The notes under the pieces: generated by a model
Told to the model about the DNA's origin: nothing
What the model saw: only the letters and a program-made list of their open reading frames with translations
Databases searched by the model: none
Made by a program: the position numbers and the translations under genes
In this document: positions 1 to 8,481 of the stretch, piece after piece
Layout of the letters: every line of letters begins with the position of its first letter
Numbering within the stretch: position 1 is the stretch's first letter
Source of the DNA: Maribacter huludaoensis
GTDB taxonomy: Bacteria > Bacteroidota > Bacteroidia > Flavobacteriales > Flavobacteriaceae
Length of the DNA: 64,000 bases
NCBI RefSeq assembly: GCF_029350945.1
Contig: NZ_JARKMS010000003.1
Coordinates: 368,969 to 432,968 of the forward strand
Direction of reading: 5' to 3'

Positions 1-834
1 GTTACCACCATCTTTGTACCCCATAGCGTAAGAACGTTCCAAAACTAAAAACTTATTGGTATCATATTCCAAAATTTCTACAACACCATTCAATTCAAAA
101 GAATGCCCATTTTTAGCTTGCCTGGCCACATTATCTAATTCGTACACTATTTCTTTTTCAAAACTACCGGTTTCTTTATTGATAAAAGCAATCCTTACTG
201 GCGAATCAGTCTCGTCTACCGTTGGTTCATCGCCATCTTGTTTTAGTGGTAATTCCATTGCTGCCCAATATCCTTTTTGGAAATGATTTAAGGTTATACT
301 TTCAAAAACACCATTATGACGAGGACCAAACTTTGGGTCAGCGAGAATTAAAAAGCGGTCTCTGATTTCAATTTCTTTAACGAATTTTCCTTTTGAATCT
401 GAAATACGTACAAATGGGTTTACTCCATTATTGATATTACCTTCACTTGTCCAAATGAACGAGCCGTTATCATATCTTAAAGATTCTGGATCAATACTTC
501 CTTTAGAAAAACCTAGACCATTTGTATCCTTAAGGATTGTGACCGATTTCATGAAGATGGAATCAAAACCATTTAAGTCGAACGAAATCTCAGCCTGATA
601 AAATCTTGGAGATTCAGTATCATCACTGATCAAATAATAACTGCCATTTGCATAATCAATACTGGATAAGCCACCAACTTTAGTGCTGTTAAGAGCTGAC
701 TCTGCCGGCAGAACATACTCATCTACAAAACGTAAGTTTATAGTGGTTTCGGCTTCTTCGCTATCCTTTTTACTACCGCAAGACGTTATTATTAAAGCTG
801 TGCATGCAAATAGCAATTTTACTACAATCCTCAT
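1..834 (-). CDS. Esterase-like phytase-family lipoprotein (partial)
   Basis: The reading frame is open from an ATG at 832-834 to the left edge (278 codons), so the C-terminus is missing. Residues 1-18 form a lipoprotein signal with lipobox ending ITSC (Cys19), so the product is probably an envelope lipoprotein. After a short Asp/Glu-rich linker it shows features of the 'esterase-like activity of phytase' family: GGLSSIDY, ISDD, DPESLRY, WTSEG and the GVFES/WAAMELPL region. Members are beta-propeller-like secreted proteins whose substrates are usually unknown. It is the first gene downstream of a structured repeat at 857-960. Family assignment is good; a real phytase activity is not implied. 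Confidence 0.75.
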   Translation of the reverse strand, partial: MRIVVKLLFACTALIITSCGSKKDSEEAETTINLRFVDEYVLPAESALNSTKVGGLSSIDYANGSYYLISDDTESPRFYQAEISFDLNGFDSIFMKSVTILKDTNGLGFSKGSIDPESLRYDNGSFIWTSEGNINNGVNPFVRISDSKGKFVKEIEIRDRFLILADPKFGPRHNGVFESITLNHFQKGYWAAMELPLKQDGDEPTVDETDSPVRIAFINKETGSFEKEIVYELDNVARQAKNGHSFELNGVVEILEYDTNKFLVLERSYAMGYKDGGN

Positions 835-856
835 TTTATTGGTTTTAATAGCGAAA

Positions 857-960
857 TTTTATTGGCACCGCCAAAGGGTATAATACCCCGAGGCTTGCCT
901 CCAATTTAAAAGTTTATTTCCGTTGAATGTCTCATGGGGTTATCCTGAGGTGTTTTACTC
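857..960 (-). ncRNA. Structured intergenic repeat, copy 1 (candidate RNA element)
   Basis: One of three ~100-nt related copies (others 21981-22083 and 25777-25880). Read on the minus strand it has a 5' hairpin (CTCAGG/CC-A-TGAG), a variable AT-rich middle, an invariant GCCTCGGGG, a 6-bp stem GGGTAT/ATACCC around one base and a 5-bp stem TTGGC/GCCAA around GGT. It lies about 25 nt upstream of the phytase-like lipoprotein ATG and 55 nt beyond the stop of the upstream SDR. All three copies lie between tandem minus-strand genes in the same orientation. It may belong to a known flavobacterial RNA family (Flavo-1 is a candidate), which I cannot confirm here. Confidence 0.6.
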
Positions 961-1015
961 TTGCAAAATTATTCAAAATAAAAAGGTTGTATCAAATTAA
1001 AAGAACAAAAAAGTC

Positions 1016-1795
1016 CTAAACCAATGTATTTGTTATAGAAAGTAAATTTTTAATTTTCTGAGTGTTGTATGCATCTGCGTGTGCTGTGGCATATGAACCT
1101 TTATCATTATCAAAATACTCATCTGATTTTGCTAAATCTGTCATACTTAAATTGTATAGAATGTCAACGCCTTTTTCTGCTGGTGACCAATGCTGTCCAT
1201 AAGCTTCTTTAGCCATTTTGGTATTTAATAAGGAACCTGGATTTACTGCTACTACCGTAATTGATGGTTCTTGTTCCGCTAAATAAAAACTCCACATTGT
1301 CAATGCCAGTTTACTTTGTGCGTAAGCTTCGTTGGCGCCCAAGCCTGTTTTGCCTTCTAATGCTTGTAGATTTATAGTTGATTGCGCGGCAGAACTTAAA
1401 TTCACAATTCTTGGTGCGTTTGATGCTTTTAAATTTGCTAAGATGCCATTAGTTAATACATAAGGTGCAAAGTAATTTACCACAAACCGTATATCTGTAG
1501 TCCCACTACTACCGTTTGTCATTAAAACGCCTGCATTGTTGACTAAAACATCAATTACTGGCATTTTTTCTGCAACTTCTACAGCCATTTTTTTAACTGC
1601 ACTTAAGTCTGAAAAGTCCGCTAAAAAGCCAATAACATTTTCATTATTAGATTGTTGTTTTATTTCTTTTAAAGTAGCGTTTAATTTAGCATCACTCCTA
1701 CCGTGAATGGCAACAAAGTGCCCTTCTTTAGCCAAACGCAAGGCTAGTAATTTACCTATACCGTCTGTACTTCCTGTTATTAAAATATGTTTCAT
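1016..1795 (-). CDS. SDR family NAD(P)-dependent oxidoreductase
   Basis: A 259-aa classical short-chain dehydrogenase/reductase. The cofactor motif TGSTDGIG is at residues 7-14, NNAG at 86-89, serine at about 134-135 and the catalytic YAQSK at 158-162, followed by NPGS. I start at the ATG at 1793-1795, because the longer frame runs back into a terminator-like hairpin and the Rossmann fold begins directly with this Met. Cytoplasmic; substrate unknown, though the subgroup resembles retinol dehydrogenase/WW-oxidoreductase-like SDRs. It is downstream of the 2OG oxygenase gene on the same strand, separated by the hairpin at 1815-1844. Confidence 0.85.
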   Translation of the reverse strand: MKHILITGSTDGIGKLLALRLAKEGHFVAIHGRSDAKLNATLKEIKQQSNNENVIGFLADFSDLSAVKKMAVEVAEKMPVIDVLVNNAGVLMTNGSSGTTDIRFVVNYFAPYVLTNGILANLKASNAPRIVNLSSAAQSTINLQALEGKTGLGANEAYAQSKLALTMWSFYLAEQEPSITVVAVNPGSLLNTKMAKEAYGQHWSPAEKGVDILYNLSMTDLAKSDEYFDNDKGSYATAHADAYNTQKIKNLLSITNTLV

Positions 1796-1814
1796 TGTAT
1801 TTTTTATGTTGATG

Positions 1815-1844
1815 AAAACTGGCAATATAACTATTGCCAGTTTT
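1815..1844 (-). terminator. Strong hairpin, possible terminator
   Basis: A perfect 13-bp stem (arms 1815-1827 and 1832-1844, loop TAAC) lies 44 nt after the stop of the 2OG oxygenase gene and just before the SDR start. The T-tract is only four bases, so termination may be partial and the SDR could be expressed by read-through. Confidence 0.6.
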
Positions 1845-1888
1845 ATAATTTTATTTTTGTCTAATATAATAAACTACGCTTGCTGTAA

Positions 1889-2851
1889 TTAAAATGGTGC
1901 AACGATATCTTTAGGACCATCTGGCAAACTCCAACGTTGACGAGCCGTAACACTTTCCAAGGCAACATCTTTAATAGAGTCACTGCTACTACTCCCGTAA
2001 CTGCTAGTACTACCACGTGGTATTTGCATACGGTCACCATATAACCAAACTACTAAATTACTACGTTGTCCGCTTGTAATTGGATGTGTTGCGTGTGGCA
2101 CATTACCTCGATGGATTATGGCTTTACCCGGCTCAAAAATAGCTTGTACCGTTTTTCCTGAAGCTTTATCATAAAAATCGACTTCAGATCCTGTAAACTT
2201 TTCATCCGGTAAGTTAATGTTGATATTCAAGGTAGCCGCAGAAGCATCGGTATGTGCGTGCAAATCCTTGTCTTTGTCTGGATTGTACTGGATTGAAAAT
2301 CCAAAAGTCTGATTGTCATAACCATAGGTTCCCAATAACAAACGTGCTATCGGACGCATAAACCGGTCCATCATATCATTATAAAAAGCCTGAAAATTAG
2401 GTGCTGCCAAATGCCCTTCAGAACGAGGGTCTAGCATCATTCCATATCGGTTTAGCTGTATGCCATAAGGCGCACGTTTTGGTATTCTTGAGTTTGCCAC
2501 AGCTTCTAAATAGTTGCGAAAATCCGCTAAGCGATCTACATCAAAAAACTGTGCTACATAAACACCAGGTATAACTTCTTCCCATAAATCGGCAACAGCA
2601 GATTCTTTTTCCGGGTTTTCCCAAGCCTCTTTAATAGCTTTACGTAAACGTGGGTCTAGCAAAGTTTCGTCAGGAACTAGTAAATCGTCTTTGTTTTCTA
2701 TTTCCCATTCTGCCCAAGCAGCTTCTAACAATTTACGGTTTTCATTCCAAAATTGTGCAACTGATGGATCGCGTCTTAAGGATAATTCTCTTGATGGTAC
2801 TTCTAAAGCACGAGCTTCTGCAAGTGCATTTGTATGTTCTATTGTTTTCAT
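1889..2851 (-). CDS. 2OG-Fe(II) oxygenase family protein
   Basis: A 320-aa protein whose C-terminal half is a jelly-roll 2-oxoglutarate/Fe(II) dioxygenase of the prolyl-hydroxylase-like type. Iron ligands are visible as H200-T-D202 and a distal His (H253 or H256), with R263 in GQRSNLVVW as the 2OG salt-bridge partner. The N-terminal ~110 residues are helical and charged, with no recognised domain. The C-terminus ends in a Ser/Gly-rich segment. The natural substrate is unknown. It is preceded by the AraC-type operator pair at 2933-2966 and a TAnnTTTG box at 2901-2908, so it is likely part of the AraC regulon described in the findings. Confidence 0.8.
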   Translation of the reverse strand: MKTIEHTNALAEARALEVPSRELSLRRDPSVAQFWNENRKLLEAAWAEWEIENKDDLLVPDETLLDPRLRKAIKEAWENPEKESAVADLWEEVIPGVYVAQFFDVDRLADFRNYLEAVANSRIPKRAPYGIQLNRYGMMLDPRSEGHLAAPNFQAFYNDMMDRFMRPIARLLLGTYGYDNQTFGFSIQYNPDKDKDLHAHTDASAATLNININLPDEKFTGSEVDFYDKASGKTVQAIFEPGKAIIHRGNVPHATHPITSGQRSNLVVWLYGDRMQIPRGSTSSYGSSSSDSIKDVALESVTARQRWSLPDGPKDIVAPF

Positions 2852-2900
2852 AATTATATGTTTTAAGTATAGCTACTGCTATTGTGTTTTTTATCTATAA

Positions 2901-2966
2901 CAAAATTACGCACAACCGGCTGTTCTGCTTTGGTAGTTAAAATGGTGGTTTTAGTAAAAAACAAGG
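2901..2966 (-). promoter_or_regulatory. Promoter with paired 21-bp-spaced operator half-sites
   Basis: The minus-strand -7 box TAATTTTG occupies 2901-2908. Plus-strand half-sites GTAGTTAAAATGG (2933-2945) and GTAAAAAACAAGG (2954-2966) are exactly 21 bp apart, and the first begins 25 bp from the -7 box. The same geometry recurs at 5092-5157, 11489-11554 and 12680-12744. Direct repeats two helical turns apart upstream of a promoter are typical of AraC-family activator sites; assignment to an AraC protein is inference. Confidence 0.65.
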
Positions 2967-2987
2967 TTTTGCTATGTTTTAAATGAA

Positions 2988-3011
2988 AAATGCCTCTAAA
3001 AAGAGGCATTT
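2988..3011 (-). terminator. Rho-independent terminator of the MDR gene
   Basis: Arms AAATGCCTCT and AGAGGCATTT form a 10-bp stem; on the minus strand the stem is followed by a T-rich run. It lies 48 nt beyond the stop of the 3060-4043 gene. Confidence 0.75.
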
Positions 3012-3059
3012 AACACTAGTAATCAACCATAAGGATACATTGCAAATCCTTATTTGTTT

Positions 3060-4043
3060 TTAGTTCTCAACTACTATTTTACCAATAGCTTTTCCGCTTT
3101 GTAAATGTGCGTAAGCATCACCAACTTCTTCTAACGAGAACTTGTTTTCATCTACTATTGGCGTTAAATGTCCTTCATTAGAAATTTCAGCCAAACGCTC
3201 TAAAATAGTACCGTGTGCATCTCTTTTAAAATTATGCAACATTGGTATTAGCATAAATACCACGTGTAATGATGCTCCTTTAAAATGCAACGGAGTTAAG
3301 TCTAACTCACACAACGAAACCGTAGTAGAAATATGTCCGTTTAAGGCAACAGCTTCAATAGAATTGGTCAGGTTTGCACCACCAACGGTATCAAAAACCA
3401 CATCAAAACCACCATCGGTATATTTTGCAGTATAATCGGCTACTTTTTCAGTTTTAAAATCGATAAAGGTTGCGCCAAATTTTTCAACAATAGCTTTTTG
3501 ATTATCCCCAGTACCTGTAGCAAAAACTTCTGCTCCAAAATACTTTGCCAATTGTACCGCTAAATGACCTACACCACCGGAACCACCGTGTACCAATACT
3601 TTCTGACCTTCTTTTACGCCTGCTCTTGTTAAACCTTCGTAAGCTGTAATAGCTACTAATGGTAAAGCTGCAGTTTCGCGCATTGTTAAGCCTTTTGGTT
3701 TGTGCGCTACAAGGTTGCTATCCGCTACAATATATTCCGTTAAGGTTCCTGGTAAATCGGCTAAACCGCCAGCGCAACCGTACACTTCATCGCCTACTTT
3801 AAAACCTTCTACGCCATCTCCAATCGACTCTACAGTTCCTGAGAAATCCATACCTAATAAGGCTGGTGTAGCTGGCGATAATGGTAAATCGGTTCCCATA
3901 TTCTTAATCATAGTGTCAATCGTATTTACACTAGATGCCGCTATTTTTACCAATACGTGATTTGCCTTTACCGCTGGTTTTTCAATTTCTGATACTTCGA
4001 AATTTCCGTTTTCTCCGTAGTTGTTTATAAGCATTGCTTTCAT
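3060..4043 (-). CDS. Zinc-independent medium-chain quinone/enone reductase
   Basis: A 327-aa medium-chain dehydrogenase/reductase of the NADPH:quinone oxidoreductase branch. The GroES-like domain occupies about residues 1-125 and the nucleotide-binding motif GGSGGVG lies at 153-159; the Cys-rich structural zinc loop of alcohol dehydrogenases is absent. Such enzymes reduce quinones or alpha,beta-unsaturated carbonyls with NADPH in the cytoplasm. It lies downstream of the enoyl-CoA hydratase gene on the same strand, separated by a GC-rich spacer (4100-4200), and is followed by a terminator, so the two probably form one transcript driven from 5092-5157. Confidence 0.8.
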   Translation of the reverse strand: MKAMLINNYGENGNFEVSEIEKPAVKANHVLVKIAASSVNTIDTMIKNMGTDLPLSPATPALLGMDFSGTVESIGDGVEGFKVGDEVYGCAGGLADLPGTLTEYIVADSNLVAHKPKGLTMRETAALPLVAITAYEGLTRAGVKEGQKVLVHGGSGGVGHLAVQLAKYFGAEVFATGTGDNQKAIVEKFGATFIDFKTEKVADYTAKYTDGGFDVVFDTVGGANLTNSIEAVALNGHISTTVSLCELDLTPLHFKGASLHVVFMLIPMLHNFKRDAHGTILERLAEISNEGHLTPIVDENKFSLEEVGDAYAHLQSGKAIGKIVVEN

Positions 4044-4099
4044 ATCTAATCTTCTTTTATTTTTCGTTAATCTGTTTATCTGTGAAAATATCTCTAGCC

Positions 4100-4200
4100 T
4101 TAGACAGAGACTTTATTCGCTATTCGCTGTGCGCAACACGCTCTAAGCTAACTGCGATATGCGATTGGCGTAAAGCTTGTAGCGCAAGGCGCTCGGCGCC
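4100..4200. repeat. GC-rich intergenic island with hairpin
   Basis: This ~100-bp spacer is visibly richer in G+C than its surroundings and holds repeated GCG-containing words (TTCGCTATTCGCTGTGCGC, GCGATATGCGATTGGCG). It ends in a perfect 5-bp stem, GGCGC/GCGCC (4188-4192 and 4196-4200), one base before the stop of the hydratase gene. I recognise no gene or tRNA. It may be a dispersed chromosomal repeat or an intra-operon processing site; neither can be decided from one copy. Confidence 0.4.
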
Positions 4201-4201
4201 C

Positions 4202-5047
4202 TTAATTTACTTCTTGAATATCCATCACCATTTGTTCCCAATTCTTTTGGTTGTTATGGTCAAACTGAGCGCCATTCTCATCGGCGTAGGTGAATCTTTT
4301 TATGGCTGGTGTTCTGCTTGTAGCCTGAAACAATTGGTAGGCTTCTTCTTTTAAAGCCTCTTTAATTGGCAAGTCTATGGATGCATAAACTGCACGTTTG
4401 CTAGCTGCAATAGAGTCTGCCGGAAATTTAGAAATGCGCTCTGCCAAAGCATCTACATAAGGTCCTATTTCGTCTGCGTCTAAAGCTTTGTTTATTGTTC
4501 CGAACTTTTCAGCTTCGTCTGCATCCCAATCTTTTGCACCCAAAATAATTTCAAGTGCTTTTCCAAGTCCTGTTTGTCTTGCCATACGTGAAGCGCCACC
4601 ACCACAAGGTAAAATGCCCATACCTACTTCCATTTGCATAAATTTGGCTTTTCCTCTAGCTGCGAAACGCATATCCAGTGCCAACGCCATTTCGTGTCCG
4701 CCACCACGTGCAAAACCTTCAATTTTAGCAATAGTTGCTTGTGGCACGTTGCTCAATCTTTCTAAAATTGCTTGTAAGTCTAATAACTGTACTTCGTTTC
4801 TTGGTACCGCTTCCATAGACATATCTCTAAGTAAGTTGGTATCATAATGACATACCCAATAATCTGGATTTGAAGATTCAAAAACAACTACTTTTACGCT
4901 TCTATCGCGCTCTAATCGTAAACAAAGACTGCTTAAATCTGCAAGCATTTCTTGCCCTTGTACGTTTACAGGACCAAAGTTGATAGTCACTGTTAAAATT
5001 CCTCCTTTTTGTTCTGCCGTAAATGTTTGAAAATTCTTGTATTCCAT
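4202..5047 (-). CDS. Enoyl-CoA hydratase/isomerase family protein
   Basis: A 281-aa crotonase-fold protein. The N-terminal TVTINFGPVNVQ strand, the oxyanion-hole segment IEGFARGGGHEMALALDMRFAA (about residues 105-125) and the downstream GILPCGGGASRMARQTG region are typical. The residues matching the two catalytic glutamates of true hydratases are not clear, so isomerase, hydrolase or other crotonase chemistry is possible. It is the first gene after the operator/promoter at 5092-5157. Cytoplasmic; substrate unknown. Confidence 0.75.
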   Translation of the reverse strand: MEYKNFQTFTAEQKGGILTVTINFGPVNVQGQEMLADLSSLCLRLERDRSVKVVVFESSNPDYWVCHYDTNLLRDMSMEAVPRNEVQLLDLQAILERLSNVPQATIAKIEGFARGGGHEMALALDMRFAARGKAKFMQMEVGMGILPCGGGASRMARQTGLGKALEIILGAKDWDADEAEKFGTINKALDADEIGPYVDALAERISKFPADSIAASKRAVYASIDLPIKEALKEEAYQLFQATSRTPAIKRFTYADENGAQFDHNNQKNWEQMVMDIQEVN

Positions 5048-5091
5048 AATATTGAGTTTTTGGTAAATATTTTTCTGTTAGTATTACAGTA

Positions 5092-5157
5092 CAAAGTTAC
5101 CTAGGCACTCAAGCTTTGGATAAGTAAAAAACAAAGGGCTTTTAGTAAAAAAAGAGG
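5092..5157 (-). promoter_or_regulatory. Promoter with paired 21-bp-spaced operator half-sites
   Basis: The minus-strand -7 box TAACTTTG is at 5092-5099. Half-sites start at 5124 (GTAAAAAACAAAGGG) and 5145 (GTAAAAAAAGAGG), 21 bp apart, the first 25 bp from the -7 box. This matches the arrangement before the 2OG oxygenase, nitroreductase and alkB genes. The box lies 45 bp upstream of the hydratase start codon. Confidence 0.65.
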
Positions 5158-5168
5158 TTAATGGTAAT

Positions 5169-6036
5169 TTATTGGGAAATACTTGCCTTATAAGCACCAA
5201 TAGTCATCCCCTTATAACTTTGGAAAGTCTTGTTAAGGTGACTGGAATCTGTAAAGCCTAATTCCATTGCAATTTCTGAGAACTGCAGATCTGTATATTT
5301 TAATCGGGTTTCTACCAGTTTTAATTTGTAGTTAAGAATGTACTTTTTAAGCGAAACATCAGTATGTTTATTAAAAATATTCACTGATGTAATTGTCCGC
5401 CATATGAAACTCTTCTGCCAAGTTTTTGGTGGTCAGCAGTTCTGGATTGTAAATATTGGCGTGAATAAAGTTGATGATTTGCTGAATTTTAGAAGACTCC
5501 ACAATTTTGGCACTCATATCAGCATTTAAAAACTGAATGTTACGGGCAATAAGGTGAAGAATTACAGAAAGTGAATTTTGAATGATAAACAGGTCGTATG
5601 ATTTCTTCTTATCATTTTCTGCCGCCACCATTTTTATCAATGAAAGTAAATGTATTTTGTCCGATTCGGTTTCAAAACGCATTTCTCGTAATTGATGACT
5701 TTCACTGTTTAGAATACCTTCAATTTTACGAAACCAATCGTTCACTGGAAGATTTGCATTTTGTGGCGCATCCCCCCTAAAAAAGCTTTTTAAGAATTTA
5801 ATGGCAATGGTAGTAGTTGCCGATTCCGGATTTACGATATAAATATCATCTGGTACAAAAACAAAAATGCTGTTAGCCGAATAGTTTACCGTTTTCCCAT
5901 TAATCTTAATGGTGCCATTACCCTTTTCAAAATACACGATCTCAAAAAACCTGATGGTAGTGTACTTACAAAACTCAAAAAAGGTTTGGTCTTTGTATTC
6001 TTGAATTACAATATTTTCAATTATGGTACGTGGCAT
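5169..6036 (-). pseudogene. AraC family regulator, frameshifted
   Basis: Two overlapping frames together encode one AraC-type protein of about 288 aa. Frame one (6036 to 5371, 221 aa) carries the cupin-like sensor region and the start of the HTH and stops after NYISEYF. Frame two resumes with NKHTDVSLKKYI and continues through the second HTH (GFTDSSHLNKTF) to 5169. The junction is an A5 run on the plus strand (5373-5377); the paralogue at 12811-13707 has four T at the same place (SEYFKK), so one extra base explains the break. The upstream gene ends only 14 nt away, so it may be co-transcribed with the flavoprotein. A sequencing error, a recent mutation or +1 slippage at TTT-TAA are all possible. 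Confidence 0.75.
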
Positions 6037-6050
6037 AGGGCTTAAAAGTA

Positions 6051-7694
6051 CTATATAATTTTTGCTTCGGTTTCAAGCGCTAAAAATTTATGGATGTCAC
6101 TAACTACAATAGACCCCTCTCCTACTGCCGAAGCTACACGTTTAACCGACCCGGAACGCACATCTCCAACAGCAAAAAGTCCGGGTAAACTGGTTTCAAA
6201 AGTGTAAGGCTTTCTATGTTTAAAAACTGATTCGCCATTTAAAGCATTATCGCAAATAGTGAGCCCTGTATGTACAAAGCCTTTAGCATCTGTGTCTATA
6301 ATATTGTCTAACCACTCCGTACACGGTTTTGCGCCAACAAATGTAAATAGGTAATTAATGTTGTTTTGGACTAAAGTATCGCTTTGCTTGATTTCTACCT
6401 TTTCCAAATACGTATCACCGTCAACCTTAACGACATTACTACCCGTTAAAACTTCAATATTATCACATGCGAAAATTCGCTGCACTAGATAGTCGCTCAT
6501 TTTTGCGCCAATATCCTCGTTTCTGATGATTACATATACTTTATGCGCATGGCTTGCTAAAAACAATGCCGCCTGACCTGCGGAGTTGCCACCGCCCACA
6601 ATACCTATTTCGCTGTTTTTACACATATTGGCGTGCATTGAAGTGGCGCTGTAGTACACACCGGAACCTTCAAATTTTTCAATACCTTCTAAAGGCAGTC
6701 TTCTATACGCCGCACCTGTTGCAGCAATGACCGTTTTAGCCTTTAATATAGATGTGTTGTTAGAATTAACTTCGTAATAACCATCTTTGCGCGCTATGCC
6801 CTCTACCCTATGCGGCACGGATATGGTACAACCAAATTTTTGTGCCTGTATATAGCCATTATTGGCAAGGTCACGTCCTGAAATTCCGGTAGGAAACCCT
6901 AGGTAGTTCTCAATTTTAGAACTTTTACCGGCTTGTCCGCCAGGTGAATTACTATCTATGGTCAACACTTTTAAGCCTTCTGAAGCGGCATACACACTAG
7001 CAGCCAAGCCAGCGGGACCAGCACCTACCACCAGAACATCATAAATATCATCATCCAATTGTAATCTAACACCGGTACACGTACCAATTTCATCTATGGA
7101 TGGACGAACGGAAATTTCATTCTGACTATTGATCAAAACAGGCAGGTCAGATTCTTTTAAATTGAAAGTTTCCAATAACTGCACCAATCCGTCTTCCTTA
7201 TCTGAATCAATGAAATTGTACCAAATATCATTCTTATCCATGAAATCACGGATAGCGTAGGTTTCATTGGAGTGTTCAGAACCAATGAGCTTAATACCCT
7301 GAACATTGTTTTTTAGCGCATCTTCACGCAATAAAAATGCATTCAGAAGTACATCGCTAATATCACTGAATTTGGCAATGGCACTTTTTAGATTTTCTGG
7401 ACTTATTCTTATTAGCTGGCTATTTGCCAAGGTTTCACCGCAAACCCCAACGGCTCTGTGCGAAAGAATACTACTTGAACCTGAGAATTGATGCCTGGTA
7501 TGAATGGCAATATTTTCATCTTTTTTATCAGGGTCTATAATTCTGATTCCGCCAGTAAGCACCACAAAAAAATCATAATGCCGGTCTCCAAAATCCAAAA
7601 CGACCGTTGGCTCTTTATAGAACTCTATTTTACCGTACTTCTTAAGCTTTTCTACCTGAACATTAGTTAATTCAGGAAATTTTGGGTCGATCAT
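6051..7694 (-). CDS. cNMP-domain thioredoxin-reductase-like flavoprotein
   Basis: A 547-aa three-part protein: a cyclic-nucleotide-binding-like beta roll (about 1-125), a glutaredoxin/thioredoxin-like domain (about 130-205) with no CxxC, and a thioredoxin-reductase-type FAD/NAD(P) domain (215-547). FAD motifs are GAGPAG (224-229), PGGQAG (251-256) and ATGA (325-328); the NADPH motif is GGGNSAG (367-373). The usual redox-active CxxC of thioredoxin reductase is absent; the corresponding stretch reads GVYYSATS. It may act as a flavin reductase or sensor rather than a disulfide reductase. It is 12 nt downstream of the UBP zinc-finger gene and 14 nt upstream of the broken araC, forming a likely operon. 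Confidence 0.8.
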   Translation of the reverse strand: MIDPKFPELTNVQVEKLKKYGKIEFYKEPTVVLDFGDRHYDFFVVLTGGIRIIDPDKKDENIAIHTRHQFSGSSSILSHRAVGVCGETLANSQLIRISPENLKSAIAKFSDISDVLLNAFLLREDALKNNVQGIKLIGSEHSNETYAIRDFMDKNDIWYNFIDSDKEDGLVQLLETFNLKESDLPVLINSQNEISVRPSIDEIGTCTGVRLQLDDDIYDVLVVGAGPAGLAASVYAASEGLKVLTIDSNSPGGQAGKSSKIENYLGFPTGISGRDLANNGYIQAQKFGCTISVPHRVEGIARKDGYYEVNSNNTSILKAKTVIAATGAAYRRLPLEGIEKFEGSGVYYSATSMHANMCKNSEIGIVGGGNSAGQAALFLASHAHKVYVIIRNEDIGAKMSDYLVQRIFACDNIEVLTGSNVVKVDGDTYLEKVEIKQSDTLVQNNINYLFTFVGAKPCTEWLDNIIDTDAKGFVHTGLTICDNALNGESVFKHRKPYTFETSLPGLFAVGDVRSGSVKRVASAVGEGSIVVSDIHKFLALETEAKII

Positions 7695-7706
7695 AATTGG
7701 TTTGGT

Positions 7707-7976
7707 TTAATAGGTTACAAAAGCATTATCAAGATAACACCAAAACCATTTTTCATTAGGTTCTGCCGAATTTATAACCGGGTGCTTAGTTGCATGAAAA
7801 TGGGCCGTAGCATGTTTATTTTTAGAATCGTCACAACAAAGTGTTACACCACATTCTTGACATGTGCGCAAATGTACCCAGCCATCGCCAAGTTTAATAC
7901 ATTCCTCACAAACACGCTCAGTAGCAGTTTTGATTTCGGAAATTGCTTTTATGTGGTCGCAAGATTTTTGCTGCAT
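7707..7976 (-). CDS. UBP-type zinc finger protein
   Basis: A small 89-aa protein almost entirely composed of a UBP-type (ZnF-UBP) domain. Potential zinc ligands are C6, H8, C23, C26, C39, C42, C47/C48, H55, H59/H61 and H65. In eukaryotes this fold binds the free C-terminus of ubiquitin; bacteria lack that ligand, so another terminal-peptide or protein contact is likely. Its position 12 nt upstream of the thioredoxin-reductase-like gene indicates co-translation and probably physical partnership. Ends WFWCYLDNAFV. Confidence 0.8.
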   Translation of the reverse strand: MQQKSCDHIKAISEIKTATERVCEECIKLGDGWVHLRTCQECGVTLCCDDSKNKHATAHFHATKHPVINSAEPNEKWFWCYLDNAFVTY

Positions 7977-8007
7977 AATTTAAATCTAAACCTTTGTTTA
8001 AATACTT

Positions 8008-8481
8008 TTAGCTTAAACTGGCACGTAACATCCAAGCCATTTCTTCATGTTCTTGTAACAGTCCAGTTAAAAAATCGGCAGTACCAACGTCACCAAAATC
8101 TTCTTCTATTGTAGGGATGATTTTTCTCATTTCTACAATAATGGTATCATGGTCGGCTAACAAGACTTTCATATAATTACTGCTAGAATTGTCTCCTTTT
8201 ATTTCTTCCGATAAATGTGTTAACTGCAAAAATTGTTTTAAAGTTCCAGGGGCATAATGACCTATTTTTCTAATACGTTCTGCAACACCGTCAATATATT
8301 CCTTAATTGCATTATAATGCTCTTCAAAAAACACATGTTTGGTGTGAAAATCAATACCCTCCAAATTCCAATGTGCTCTTAATGTTTTGGTATACAACAC
8401 ATATTCATCAGCCAATATGGTGGATAAATGCTCTGCAACCTTTGATCTGTTTTCCTCGGTAATTCCAATATTTGTTTTCAT
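8008..8481 (-). CDS. dps: Dps-family ferritin-like DNA-protection protein
   Basis: A 157-aa four-helix ferritin-like protein. The ferroxidase-site signature is present: HWNLEG (the His), then FHTKHVFFEEHY and IDGVAERIRKIG with the Asp/Glu ligands donated across the dimer. Dps dodecamers oxidise and store iron with hydrogen peroxide, and many bind DNA in stationary phase. The length is normal for the family. It is the upstream gene of the zinc-finger/flavoprotein group (31-nt gap) and fits the oxidative-stress theme of this neighbourhood. The 285-bp upstream gap shows no copy of the AraC operator. Confidence 0.9.
   Translation of the reverse strand: MKTNIGITEENRSKVAEHLSTILADEYVLYTKTLRAHWNLEGIDFHTKHVFFEEHYNAIKEYIDGVAERIRKIGHYAPGTLKQFLQLTHLSEEIKGDNSSSNYMKVLLADHDTIIVEMRKIIPTIEEDFGDVGTADFLTGLLQEHEEMAWMLRASLS

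Noticed and set aside
4100..4200. tRNA or small structured RNA in the GC-rich spacer
   Set aside because: Only one short hairpin found; no cloverleaf, no CCA end.
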